A stretch of DNA of 64,000 nucleotides from Eimeria necatrix (Eukaryota; Apicomplexa; Conoidasida; Eucoccidiorida; Eimeriidae), in contig NW_013655030.1 of assembly GCF_000499385.1 (NCBI RefSeq), positions 135,727 to 199,726 on the forward strand. The letters run 5' to 3'. Below, one piece after another: positions 50,376 through 61,696 of the stretch (position 1 is the first letter of the stretch; every line of letters starts with the position of its first letter). The position numbers and the translations under genes are program-made. Below the pieces are notes generated by a model that did no database searches, was not told where the DNA came from, and saw only the letters and a list, made by a program, of their open reading frames with translations.

Positions 50376-51308
50376 ATTAGAAAAGTCCACTTATCCAAGG
50401 AGGCATTGGGAGACCCGCCATATGAAAAATTAGCCAGTCTGCTGCTGCAGCAGGAGCAGGAGCAGCAGCGTTCCAGCAGCAGCAGCGGCAGCAGCTTCGG
50501 CAGCAGCAGCTCCATCCTTCCCCGGGCCCTGCACATGCTGCTGCACCTCTTGGCTTGTGGAGCTCTCCCATTGTTCGTGACAGGGAGCTCTTAGAGGGGC
50601 AAGAACGCCCGTAGCGGCAGCAGCTGCGCAAGCAGCAGCTAGCAAACCCAGCAGCAGCAGCAGCAGCAGAAGCAGCAGCAGGATGAATGGGTGCAGCAAG
50701 AGAGCTTCCTGCGCCGCTTTAAGGCCTTCTCTGTCTCTGATTCCTTATGGCCGACAGATTCGCCACTGGGAAGCAGCAGAAATACTCCGGCGCATGCGAA
50801 CATCGGACAGCAACAGCGGCCACAAACTTCACCCCTGCATGGACACTTGGTGGGCTGCCGTGCTGCTGTTGCTGGGGGTTTCGCTCTTTCTGCCGCAGCT
50901 GCTGCTGCTGCAGCAGCTGCTGCTGCAGCAGCAGCTGCTGCAGCAGCAGCTGATACTGCTTCTGCGTTGCTGCTGCGCACTTCAAGTCTAGCGGCGACTG
51001 CGAAGCTGCTGTTGCGCTGCTGCTGCTGCTGCTGCTGCAGGAGTGCGCACTTGCAGTGCCTGCGTCGCTTTCCTCACTCTGCGGAGCGTCGCTGCCGGCT
51101 GTCAGAAGAGCAGCACCAAAGATGTCTCAAAGAAAACAGAAACTGGAGGCCCACGGACTCCATGAAAGCCATGAAGATCCTGGAGCTGTATGTCCATATG
51201 CTGCTGCTGCTGCTGCTGCTGCTGTTGCTGCTGCTGTTGCTGCTGCCGCAGGCGGTTCTGGGATGCGGCTTCTCTTCCTCTCCTTGCATTTTTGCTACCC
51301 TCTGTGCT

Positions 51309-51343
<35 letters not shown>

Positions 51344-51430
51344 CTGCTGCTGTTGCAGCTTTAAAGTATACGCTGAAACGAAGAGCTTCAAATACCCGAA
51401 AGAAAACGTGGGCCTGTCAGCCGCAGGTAA
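50376..51430 (+). CDS. Unidentified spliced gene, boundaries unclear
   Basis: Coding-like blocks alternate with CTG-rich blocks that resemble the introns of the neighbouring genes. Candidates are 50376-about 50450 (VYNIRKVHLSKEALGDPPYE), about 50660-50850 (QQESFLRRFKAFSVSDSLW in one frame, PYGRQIRHWEAAEILRRM in another), about 51040-51190 and 51360-51426, the last ending in a good donor (CCGCAG|GTAAGC). Two frames stay open across most blocks, so I could not choose between them or name a family. The plus strand is inferred from the CTG orientation of the presumed introns. Confidence 0.25.
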
Positions 51431-51502
51431 GCAGCAGCACCCAAGGCCTTGCTTCTCTCGCTTACGTTTGCTGCTGCTGCAGCTGCTGCTCTACCCAGGT
51501 CA

Positions 51503-51535
<33 letters not shown>

Positions 51536-51627
51536 TCTCAGGGGCAGTTGTGCACTTTCCTGGGCTTGAGCGACGGCGGTCTCGCAGCAACTGAGGCTCT
51601 GCTGCTGCTGCTGCTGCTCGCCTTGTT

Positions 51628-51772
51628 CTCAGTAGCTAGCTGGCTAGCTGCTAGCTGTGCTGCTGCTGCACTGCATTCAACAGCAGCTGCTGCTCCTTCT
51701 GATACTGTGCTGCGTGACGGCGGCGTGACTGTTGCTGCTGCTGACCCACGCCGTTAGCCTTGCGGGGAAATG

Positions 51773-51809
<37 letters not shown>

Positions 51810-52042
51810 GGTAACCGCCTAGCTGGCTAGCAGCTAGCTAACGAACTAGCTGGCAAAGCAGCTACTTGTACCACTCTTGCCGCGTAGGTGCCCAGGAGGG
51901 CATTCTAATGGGTCAGAAAGCTAGCTAGCCAGCTAGCTAGCCAGCTAGCTAGCCAGCTAGCTAGCGATATGACCAGCTAGCTAGCTAGCAAGCTAGCTGG
52001 TTATCTGGCCAGCTAGCTAGCTAGCCACGCCTCGATCTAGCT
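51628..52042. repeat. CTAG-rich palindromic tract
   Basis: Blocks of (AGCTAGCC)n and (CTAG)n occur at 51628-51655, 51827-51856 and, most densely, 51919-52042. The words AGCTAGCT and CCAGCTAGCTAGC are self-complementary, so the tract could fold on either strand. It is non-coding. Confidence 0.88.
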
Positions 52043-52267
52043 ATTTGCCCTAGGCTAAGCAAGAGTCGTCTGGCGACGCTGCTCTTGCAGCGGTCTCTGC
52101 CCCTGCAGTTGCTGCTGCAGCAGCAGCTGCTGCAGCAGCAGTTGCAGCAACCGCTGCTGCAGGTGCTTGCAGCAAGTAGACCTCTTCAGAGGATTTTGTT
52201 TTTATAAGTCTGCTGCTGCAGGTGAAAAAGAAGGGACTTGCAACCCTAACGGGCAGCCACAGCTCCC

Positions 52268-52287
52268 CTAGGGTTTAGGGTTTAGGG
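52268..52287. repeat. Telomere-like TTTAGGG cluster
   Basis: About three TTTAGGG-type units on the plus strand. Unlike the other clusters it cannot be placed in an intron of an identified gene. It may mark an intron of the unidentified plus-strand gene. Confidence 0.75.
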
Positions 52288-52358
52288 CTTGATGCACAGA
52301 GCAAGGGGCCACTGTTGCTGCTCCCAAAGCAGCAGCTACAACAGCAGCAGCGGTAATG

Positions 52359-52389
<31 letters not shown>

Positions 52390-52545
52390 CAGCTGCTTAC
52401 CAGGAGCACCCAGCCATGTCCATATCTATAGTCTTCTTCGTGTAGGCCTCGAAATGCCTGCGCACAGCAGCAGCAGCAGCAGCAGCAACACAGACATCTG
52501 CTTGCGGCAGTGCCCGTGGCTGCTGCTTCCCCAGGTGCGCTGCTC

Positions 52546-53015
52546 CCAGCTAGCCGTAGCTAGCTTTTGGAAGCTAAGGGTGGCTAGCTGGCTTGCTACT
52601 CATGGCTAGCTGTGGCTAGCTACCCATTGCTAGGGTTGGCTAGCTAGTCATTGCTAGCTGTGGCTAGCTACTCATGGCTAGCTGCAGCCAGCAACCCATA
52701 GCCAGCTGTAGCTAGCTGCTCATGGCTAGCTGCGGCTACCTAATCATGGCTAGCCGTGGCTAGCTACTCATGGCTTGCTATCCCTAGCTACATGTGACTA
52801 GCTACTTATGGCTAGCCCAAGCTAGCTACTCATGGCTAGCTCTAGCTAGCTACCCAAAGCTCGCTGTGGCTAGCTACTCATGGCTACTTCTGGCTAGCTT
52901 CCCGTGGCTAACTGTAGCTAGCTACCCATAGCTAGCTGTGGCTAGTTGCTCATGACTAGCTGTGGCTAGCTACTCATGGCTAGCTGTGGCTAGCCACTCA
53001 TGGCTAGCTAGCTGC
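52546..53015. repeat. 24-bp satellite, about 19 units
   Basis: The consensus unit is close to TGGCTAGCTGTGGCTAGCTACTCA with variants at most positions. It is a multiple of three, and on the minus strand one frame reads as an 8-residue period, HEWLATAS. The right end overlaps the last exon of the proteasome gene. Confidence 0.9.
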
Positions 53016-53309
53016 TCGAGAGCAGCCTCTGGGGCTGACCATTTGGAGTCGAGCTTTTTGGGTTCGTCCACTGTCACTCCCGACGCCGTTACTTTGGCGA
53101 ACTGGACCTGCAGCAGCAGCAGAGCAGCAGCAGCAGCAGCAGCAAAAGCAGCAAATCCAGCAGCAGGAGCAGAGCAGCAGCAGCAGCAAGTGTGCAGATA
53201 AAAACAAAAGCCAAGTAACTGCAGCAGCAACAAGTACCTCGTTAGACGCTGCGCAGTCTCTGTAGAACAAAATTCGCATGCACTCCTCAAGCAGCTCCCG
53301 CGCCTCCCT

Positions 53310-53345
<36 letters not shown>

Positions 53346-53425
53346 GCAAAAGCGTTCTTTGGACAGGGGGCCAGGCGGTGCTGCCAGCTACAGCAAAAGC
53401 ACAACAGCCACAGCAGAATAGAAAG

Positions 53426-53467
<42 letters not shown>

Positions 53468-53857
53468 GTGCAGCTGACTCTTCAGACATGTCAGGGCGCT
53501 GCCTTTCTCTCATCAGAGTAATGGCAAAGTAGCGCCCAAGGCCTGCATTGCACGCAGCAGCAGCAGCAGCAGCAGCAGCAGCTGCAGCATTTAAGCCAGG
53601 AAGGCACCAGTAGACCCCACGGAGCAGCAGCCATCCAGCAGCAACGTGGTGCAGCGGCAGCACGGATAAGGGTTGCACAAGCAGCAGCAGAATGCGCAGC
53701 AGCTGCAGCAGGAGAAGCAGCAGCAAGGCACCCTGCAGCAGCAGCAGCAGCAGCAGCGGCAGCAAAGGTACCCGTGGCGACGACTTGCTCTTCGAAGAAT
53801 GTGCCAAGCATATCTATGGCTCCCAAGTACATTTCGGAGCCCTGCTGCTGCTGGCCT

Positions 53858-53900
<43 letters not shown>

Positions 53901-54026
53901 GAATGCCCTTGGGGCTGCCCATGTGTCCCGCGACAATAACGGAGAGCCAGTAAGGATTGAACTTGCATCTTCTTTGATACATTGTCCTGGAGGTGTAGCT
54001 GGCAATGGCCTTGGGGCTGAGGGTGG

Positions 54027-54059
<33 letters not shown>

Positions 54060-54610
54060 AGTCCGCGTGGGCCGCGTCCTCGTCCACCAACTCCTGCAGC
54101 TCCCGCTCCAAAAACTGGTGGTCTGAGTATTCCCCAGAAGTGCAAATGAGGGTTTTGTTGTCGAGGTTCATGAATCGGGGTTGTCCGCGAAAGCGCATCA
54201 TGCGTCCGTAGGACACTGTGCGCACAAACCCTAAACCCTAAACCCTAAACCCTAGCCCCCAAACCCTAGCCCAGGGCCCGCAGCCAGCTGCAGGCCCGCC
54301 CCAGCGCACAAACTGGCGCAGCTCCCTCCCACTCATTAAAGCCCTGCTGCTGCCAAACAGGCGAAAGCTGAGTGTTGAACTCAAACCCTAAACCCTCAGC
54401 CCTTGCGCTGTGAGCTGCTGCACCTGCTGTGTCGGCCACCATGAGGACTCCGTCTCTGTACTTGAGGGCCAGAACAGATGAAGTGGTGGTTATGGGGTTT
54501 CTGGTGTCTGCGGGAGGCGCAGCAGCACCTGCTACTGCTGCTGCTGCTGCTGCTCCGGGCGTGCCGCCCTGCAGCGCCCCAGCCGCCGACATGCAGTCTA
54601 TCGCGTACAT
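52970..54610 (-). CDS. PSMB4: 20S proteasome subunit beta-7 (PSMB4)
   Basis: Five exons join in phase: 54424-54610, 53772-54215, 53488-53542, 53238-53307 and 52970-53107, giving 297 residues. NPITTTSSVLALKYRDGVLM and VADTAVSYGRMMRF match the processing region and first strands of the non-catalytic beta-7 subunit. Further matches are CTSGEYSDHQFLERELQEL, AIASYTSRTMYQRRCKFNPY, LGAIDMLGTFFEE, VVATGLGRYFAITLMRERQ, EARELLEECMRILFYRD and VQFAKVTASGVTV. The subunit sits in the beta ring of the 20S core. Ser and Gln runs are inserted in loops. The C-terminal tail reads LASHEWLATASHE, encoded by the adjoining 24-bp satellite. Start chosen at 54610 (MYAIDCMSAAG) because AT-rich sequence precedes it; an in-frame ATG at 54709 would add 33 residues. 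Intron 1 holds TTTAGGG copies just before its acceptor. Confidence 0.94.
54225..54271. repeat. Telomere-like heptamers in PSMB4 intron 1
   Basis: Four CCCTAAA units plus a diverged one on the plus strand. On the PSMB4 sense strand they read TTTAGGG and end about ten bases before the acceptor at 54216. A second pair at 54382-54397, nearer the donor, has the same sense orientation, the one exception to the polarity seen elsewhere. Confidence 0.88.
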
Positions 54611-55774
54611 ATTTTGGTGGATGAGAAAGGGGAAAATAAATTTATTTAAAAGCTCCTTTTCGTAATGGCGGTGAGCACCTGATGTCTCTAGAGGTACGCC
54701 CCGACACACGCTGCTGCTGCTGCTGCTGCTACTGCAGACGCTGTTGCTGCCGCGGCGACAACAAACTCAGACAGAAAATGTTTTTACTTCGCTTCCTTAT
54801 TGCTGCCGCTTACCGTCACAAACAAAACGCATGCAGACATATACCCCCAGCCAGCCCTTGGCTACATGGCAGCAGCGGCAGCAGCAACAGCAGCCGACAG
54901 CAGCAGCTGGTGTCGTTGAGGTGGACCTAGGGGGCCCCGCAGGCGGACCGTCCAAAGGCTTCTATGGTTTAAACTAAATGACACAAGGTTATTTCTTTAT
55001 TCATTATATGAAGAATTGCATCCCATAAGTCATTCGGGTGCTGTAGTATTGCCTCGCATGCAGCAGCAATGGCTGCCGCTGCTATTACTGCTGCCGCTGC
55101 TCGTTCAAGCCCTTAACTGAAGCCACAGCCGCTTGGCTCTGCTCCCGTAGAGCTAGGGGCGCAGCGGTAATTAGATTGCTTGTACATAGTGGTCTTGCTG
55201 CTGTTGCCGTTCTGCTGCTGCTGCTGCTGGTGCTGCTGCTGGCGCCGCTGCTGCGCCTGCTGCTGCCAAGAATGACCCGCAGGAGCTCATGGATTCAGCT
55301 TCCTGTTGCATTACACACAGCAATAGGCGTGCAGGTCCTTATGCACATTTGCTGCTGCTCAGCTGCGGCTGCTGCCAGGGCTCAGGGAAGTGTTGCTGTT
55401 TCTGCACTGGCGGCAGCTGCAACTGTCGCTGCTGCATAGGCACCGTTTGCTGCTGCTGCCACGTTTCCTCCAGCCAGGGCGTCCGCTGCGCTTGCCGCTG
55501 CTGCTGCTCAAGGCAGCAGCTTCTGGAGCTTCTGCCCTGGGGGTGTTTCTGCTGCGTCTCAGCGCAGCAAAAAGCACTTATGGAAAGCAAATTATACTAG
55601 CAAAAGATATTAATGAAGCACTTAGAGAGCATGTGAGGGCAGCAAAGACAAAGCTGGGCAGGCACAGGCACACAAAAGAGGCCTATTAGGCCCGCAGCAG
55701 CAACAGCAGCAGCTGCTCTTAAGCTGCAGCGCCTTAAGAAAGGAAGAAAATATTGAGGAGAAGGGCTACAGATA
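54611..55774. other. Divergent intergenic region PSMB4 / CFAP206
   Basis: The two flanking genes are transcribed away from this 1.16-kb region, so it should hold both promoters. Plus-strand frames at 55176-55439 and 55390-55689 overlap it. The end of the second (AAKSTYGKQIILAKDINEAL) looks protein-like and could be an exon of an unseen gene, but its upstream part is CTG-derived Leu/Arg and no splice partner was found. Confidence 0.4.
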
Positions 55775-57953
55775 ATGGCGCAAAGAGCGCAGGAAGCTCA
55801 GATGCTTCTGCCACTGGGAGGGCCTGCCGCAGCAGCAGCAGGTGGAGCAGCAGCAGCAGCAGCGGGTGCTGCAGCAGCAGCCTCGCCTGATGATGCTGCA
55901 GAGAGGAACGAAGCAGAGTCTGAGGTGTACAGACAGCGCAAGGCACTGGACAGCAACTTCATGAAACACTTTCTGCCTCAACTTGCCCAGCAAGTTGTTG
56001 CTGCTGCTCGCACTGAGGGCGTTGCTGTTTCTTTAGCACTCGCGGCATATTTGCTGCTGACTCTCCCGCCTGCTGCAGCACCAGCAGCAGAAGCAGCAGC
56101 GCCACCAGCGGACAGGACCAACCAAAAGCCACCCAAAGCAACAGCAGCAGCAGCAGCAGCAGAACAATGTATTCAGCCATTCCGCTTTTCCCTGGCAGCT
56201 ACACAAGCCCCCTCACACACGGAAGCAGAAGCAGCAGTTGCTGCTGCAGTTCGGCTGCTTCAGCAGCGATCTACGGACCCTGTTGCTGCTACATTAGCGC
56301 TGCAAGTTAGCTTTGAAGCATTGCTGCTCGATACAGTTGCTGCTGCTGCACTGCAGCAAATCCAGGAGGCTAAAGGCGTAGAGGATGCAGCAGCATTGGT
56401 GCGCCCAAGCTGTTGGTGTTGCTGCTGCTGCTGATTTTGCCGCTGCTGCTGGTAACGTTTATAGCGCTGCCTTGGTGACCACAAAATAAGCGGGCCCCTC
56501 TGAAGTGACAGTGTTTTTGCCTCGCCTGCTGCTACTGCTGCTGCTCCTGCTGCCGCTGCTGCTGCTGCTACTGCTGCTGCTTCTGCAGGTTGTGCATGCG
56601 GACCACAGCCAACTCCGTCGCACTGCCTTCGTCTGCCTGCTGCGGCAGCAGCTGCTGTCATACTGCGTTGCTGCTCTGCCTATGGTGGCTGCTGTTGCCA
56701 TACCCGAGGAGGCCGCAGCAGCGGCAGCAGCTCGTGCCCCATTGGAGTCCGCAGCAGCAGCGGCAGCAGCAGCAGCAGAAAAGGCAGCAGCTGTGCGCCG
56801 GCTCGTAGAGCAGGCACTAGATGCAGCATTGCCCATTACCCGCCTTCCTTGTCTTTATTCTCTCCCTCCAGACCTCAGAAGGCAGCACCTGGAGGAGCTT
56901 CGATGCATTGTCATTGCTTCTTTGCTGCTGCAGCAGCGCCGCGCAGCAGCAGCAGCAGCGGCAACAGCAGCCGCAGCAGCAAAAGCGTCCGCTGCAGCAG
57001 CGCCAGCAACGGCGTCCGCTGCTGCTAAAGCCAGAGCAAAAGCAGCGGCGGAGGCGAAGGCAGAAGCAGCAGCAAAAGCAGCAGCAATAGTCGAAAGCTT
57101 TGATTGGCTCGAGCCTCCAGAGCAAGCTGCTGATGACTTTGCTGCTGAGCAGCAGCAGCTGCTGCTGCAGCAGGCCGTGAAGGGGCAAGACGCGCTACAG
57201 CGAGTTCGAAACATCTTCAGTATCACCAAATCGCAGAGGGAAGCTATTGGCAAGCCGTTAACCCTAAACCCTAAACCCTAGACCCTTTTTGCATAGCTCT
57301 AGGCTCTGCAGACTGCACTGCAAACTTCCGAGAGCCACAGCCTGACCACTGGTCCGCAGGTTTTCAAAAGGCCCGTAATTGCAGGCCAAAGCCTCTGCTG
57401 CAGCAGCTAGGACTGGAGCTGCTGCTCGCCTGCTGCAGGCACTGCAGCAGCAGCTGCTGCAAAAGCGCTGCTTCTGCTCCCTGCTTGTATCGCAGCCTGC
57501 TGCCGCGGCTGCTGCTGTGTTGCTGCTGCGCTGCCGTAGGGGTCGATGAAAAGCTGGCTAAGTTCATTGCAGCGGAAAGTGTATTTCACGTGCAGCAAAT
57601 TCGCTTCCTACAGGCGCTGTTGGTGCAGCAGCAGCAGCAACATTCAGCAGCAGCAGCTCAAGCAGCAGTGTGCTTACAGGAACTTGCTTCAGTGGAGAGC
57701 TACTTAAGGGAGCACAAAGGGAAGGCCCCTCCAGAAGTGGTTTACAGCCACCTTGCTGCTGCAGGTGCTGCTTATCTTGGAATATACAAGGAGCAGCAAG
57801 GGCTGCTGCAGCTTTCGGCGTTGCGGCTGCTGCTGCAGAAGCATGCTGAAGCACTCCAGGCCCCAGACATCACAAAAGTCGATGCTGCGGCTCTTAGGCT
57901 GCGGCGCAGGGCCCCGCCAGAGAAGCTAGATGAGCCCCTTCCGTACAATCCAC

Positions 57954-57987
<34 letters not shown>

Positions 57988-59362
57988 GAGGGTCCTGACT
58001 GCAGCAGACACGGAGATGCAGAAGCCTGCAGAACTCGGAGGGTATTGCCTCCAAACCCTGCTGGAGGAGGGGGCGCTTGTATCCGGCGACATTCATGCAG
58101 GTAGTGCTGCTGTTTTCGTTGCTGTTGCCGTTGCTACTGCTGTTGCTGCTGCTGTTGCTGTTGCTGCTGCTCACGCTCTAAATGCGTACAATGCTGCAGC
58201 TGCTACATCCATTGCCTTACTTTCTGCAGGTGCTTCCATTCACTGGCCTGTGAAGTGTCCTTAGAGAAGAGGAAGCCTGACGAAGCGGTTGCTTCTGCTG
58301 CTCTTACTGCTTTTGCTGCTCTTGCTGCTGCTGCTGCTATTGCTTACAACTGACGCCGCTGTCGATATTGCTGTTAGTGCCGCTGTTGCTGCTGTTGCTG
58401 CTGTTGCTGCTGTTCCTGTTGTTGCTGTGACTGTTGCTGCTGCTGCAGGTGGGATTGAGCTCAATGGGGAGATCTACCTCTTCAGCAGCCGACGCCGCCT
58501 CCGCGAGTTTCTGGAGCAGCAGCGGCAGCTGCAGCAGCAACAGCCGCAAGTTCAGCAGCATGAGCTGCTGCTGCAGCAGCTTACTGGCGTAATGCGGCAT
58601 AATCCAGCCCTCATATTTGCGTTGGGGTTGGAGAAACGCTTCCCAGAGTAAACGGCATCTACTGCTGCTGCTTTATTACTTGCTGCTGCTGCTGCGATTC
58701 AGTTCTGGCGCAGTCTTAGCAAAAGGCTTCCCACACGTGTACGCAGCTGCTTCTGGAACGTCTGCTGAACTTTTTGCTGCTGCCGCAGCTGCTGCTGCTC
58801 CGTTTGCTGCTGCTGCGGGTGACGCAGACCTAATTTGAAGGCACTTCTGGCGTGGGCGTATCACCAAGAGCTGCAGGAGCTGCAGACGCGGCTGCAGCAA
58901 CGACAGACACAGGAAGGGCAGCAGCAGGAGCAGCAGCAGCAGGAGCAGCAGCTTTGGGAGGCTGACTGGGAGTATAGGCCTGAGCTGTATGTGCGGATAA
59001 GCGAGGGCAAGGCAGCAGATGCAGCAGTAGACACCGCCGACTTGCTGCAGCTGACTGCAGAGCTTCGCAGCAGCAAGAGCAGCAGCAGCAGCTACAGCTA
59101 CGACGAGTGGGAGCTGCGGCGCCGCGTGCTGCAGCAAGTGCGGCTCTGTGCATGCGCCTCCAGAAGCATGCAGACGCTGCTGTCTACTTTCAAAAGAGAT
59201 GCTGAGAGCCAAACTATAGAGAAAAAAGAAACTGCAACAAACACAGCTGTTGCTGCAGCAACTGGGGGGCCCCACAGCAGCCGCAGCTTCGTGGGTCTTA
59301 GGGGTGCCGACGCTACGGCGAATAAGCCCCTAAGGGAAGTTGTGCTCCGAGTTAACTTCTGA
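55775..59362 (+). CDS. CFAP206: Cilia- and flagella-associated protein 206
   Basis: Five exons join in phase: 55775-56398, 56589-57249, 57540-58100, 58449-58647 and 58828-59362, giving 859 residues. The N-terminal half is helical with Ala-rich insertions (FMKHFLPQLAQQVVAAARTE). The C-terminal signature is AELGGYCLQTLLEEGALVSG, then ELNGEIYLFSSRRRLREFLE and GVMRHNPALIFALGLEKRFP, then the tail YDEWELRRRVLQQVRL with spaced SMQT, AESQT and ATNT motifs, as in CFAP206. The family member FAP206 anchors radial spoke 2 and the dynein-c complex to axonemal doublets. The presence of flagellated microgametes in coccidia fits. Intron 2 appears to start with GC (ATTG|GCAAGC) and then runs directly into CCCTAAA repeats; the phase requires this donor or an unseen small exon. 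Other introns are CTG-rich. Confidence 0.8.
57258..57281. repeat. Telomere-like heptamers at CFAP206 intron 2 donor
   Basis: Three CCCTAAA units on the sense strand begin nine bases after the inferred donor at 57250. Confidence 0.85.
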
Positions 59363-59890
59363 CGCTGCAGCAACGGCAGCAGCAGCAGCAGCAGCAATCT
59401 AAGCAACAGCTGCAGCAGGCTAGGAGAATGCTGCTGCTGCAGTGCCTGCCGCAGAACCCTCGCAGCCACGCAGCTTGAGCAGCAGCTGGCCAATTAAATG
59501 CCGCAGAATTCCAGCAAGCACAGCAGCAGCCGCAGAACAAAAATAATATTTGCTGCTGCAGCGCATGCGCATGGGGAGATATCCCCTCAAAAGTCTCAGC
59601 TGTTTGTCTCATTCTGACTCTGTTGCTTCCACTTGTCTACTTTTGTCTTTCTCTGTTTCCGTTTGCTGCTGCTCGCTGTAGCTCTCCCGGGACCAGCTAA
59701 AGAGACTGCAGCAGCAGTGGCAGAACTTTAAAAGCATTTAGAAGTCTCAGTGGTCTATCCCTCAGCAGCAGCAATAGCAGCTGAAGGCACCGCTGCTGCA
59801 GCTGCCGCTGCAGCAACTGCTGCAACAGCGGCTGCAGCAGCTGCTGCGTACATTTTCAAGTCCCTGCTAGGGACTTTCTAAGCAAGCAAA
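59363..59890. other. Spacer between convergent genes
   Basis: The 3' sides of CFAP206 and the PhoD-like gene meet here. CAG/CTG blocks occur, and no frame has a recognisable product. Confidence 0.5.
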
Positions 59891-60639
59891 TTAAGAAGCG
59901 TGAGTGACCACTGGGCTCACGCTTCTTTTGCGCGGCTCCCCCGCTTCGCGACTGCTGCTGCTGCTAGTGCAGGTACTGCTGGTGTTGCTGCTGCTGTTGC
60001 TGCTGCTGTTGCTGCTGCTGCTACTGCTACCTGGTGCCTCCTCAGACACCAGAGCCTGGTAGGCTTTGGGCCTCCGTACGCGCATGCAAGCGCGGTGCAG
60101 CCATTTACGGGCTGCAGGACGCAGCAGCAGCGGCACAAAAGGCAGCAGCAGCAGCAGCAGCAGCAGGACGAGCTGCAGCAGCCGCTGCAGCAGCGTTGGG
60201 GGCCGCAGCACGTGTGGCACTTTGTCTGTAAGCAATCTCCACCTGTCTTCACTTTCTGCCTCTGAGAAAGAAATTGTCTCCGTCAGCAGCACATCGCCAG
60301 TTTCTGCGTCTATTGACGACAGCACAGCCTCTGCGACAGACCCTAAGCGCAGCAGCAGCAGCAGCAGCAGCAGCAGGAAGAGTGCCAGTGCTGCAGCCTC
60401 GGGGAAAGGGCAAGACCCGCAGCAAAAGCAGCACTAGAAAAGCCGCGCATGCAACGCACCAGTTGTTGAAAAGTATTTGAAATCCACAAGACCAAAATTT
60501 CTGTTCAAAGAAAAAGCTTCTGGCCGCAGCCTTGCGGTGTATATCCACCTCAGCAACGGCAGCATCAGCAGCCGCGCCCACCAGGACTCTCCGATGCTAT
60601 GAGTCATTCCGCTGCTGGTCAGCTCAAGAACACCTTCCT

Positions 60640-60672
<33 letters not shown>

Positions 60673-60810
60673 CACTGGCCCCGCAGCAGAGAGGCCTGCA
60701 TGCAGCCCCACGCATGCAAGAAGGGCCTTCAAGCCCCTTGGGCCCCCACGGTCGAAGCCCCTGCATGCGTTTTGGCTGCACGGGGAACCCGAGCAGGACA
60801 CTGGGAGCTC

Positions 60811-60844
<34 letters not shown>

Positions 60845-61665
60845 GCTTAAGGACCCGAACTCGCCTTTTGTCCCAGCAACTCCGTGAAATGCACATCTCC
60901 CGATAAAAAGAAAAGACCTTTTGGTTTTGTTTGTTGCAAAAGTTTGAAAAGTCTTTGGCGAGAAGCGGGGAAGTGGCCCCAGCTCTCCACCACAGGCAGC
61001 CCCGTCAAAACCTGAAACAAAACGAAACCACAAAACCCTAAACCCTAAACCCTAAAGACAAACCCTAAACAACCCGCCAGGCCCCACTGCCTCCTCAGGC
61101 GCGCAGGGCGCCTCGCCGCGCAAAAAGCTAGGGTTTAGGGTTTAGGGTTTAGGGTTTAGGGTTTAGACGCGCCTGAACAGAAGATACCACAATGTGGGCT
61201 TCTGCGCGAGAGTGCTTCAGCTGAGCCTCCAGCCAAGCCCACTGCTCCTCTCCCAGCACGTCGCCTTCGTAGGCCCACCCCAGCCTGCGCCAAACCCTAA
61301 ACCCTAAACCCTAAACCCTAAACTCTAAGCCGTAAACCCTAAACCCTAGACCCCAAGCCGAAAACCTTAAACCCTAAACCCTAAAGGCCAAACCCGCCTC
61401 TGGGCCCCGCCAAGGAGGCATTCGACAGGGTGTGGGGCGGCTTCAAAGGACGCAGCAGCAAAGAGTGGAAGGCCTAAACCCCTTTTTAGGGTTTGCTGCT
61501 TGGGGCAAACTCACCCCAAAAGGTGCAGCAAAAATCTGCTGCCGGCCCCCGCGAAAGACAGCAGCTGCGACAGCGGCGGCTGCAGCGACCACATGGCTGC
61601 ACTGGGCAAGTAGTGCATATCCCGCTCGCTGCGCGTGTCCAGCAGCAGCACGCGCACGCCTTCCC

Positions 61666-61696
<31 letters not shown>

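Larger units (their letters stand above)
49876..52969. other. Stretch between MLH1 and PSMB4, repeats and a weak gene
   Basis: The MLH1 promoter should lie near 49,900-50,200. This is followed by an unidentified plus-strand coding signal (about 50376-51430, listed separately), CTG-rich blocks, a CTAG palindromic tract, a TTTAGGG cluster at 52268-52287 and the 24-bp satellite. No gene is supported between 51,600 and 52,969. Confidence 0.4.

Noticed and set aside
51900..52045. Regularly spaced repeats suggesting a CRISPR array
   Set aside because: Units are contiguous CTAG palindromes with no unique spacers, and the genome is eukaryotic.
60100..60180. Intron of about 58 bases removing the Leu-rich stretch of the PhoD-like C-terminus
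   Set aside because: A GTCCTG donor and a GCAG acceptor exist, but the phases do not match, so I kept the stretch as coding.
61014..61390. Possible chromosome end or subtelomere
   Set aside because: The TTTAGGG/CCCTAAA copies occur in both orientations, in short clusters, inside introns of a conserved gene. A real telomere would be a long one-orientation array at an end.
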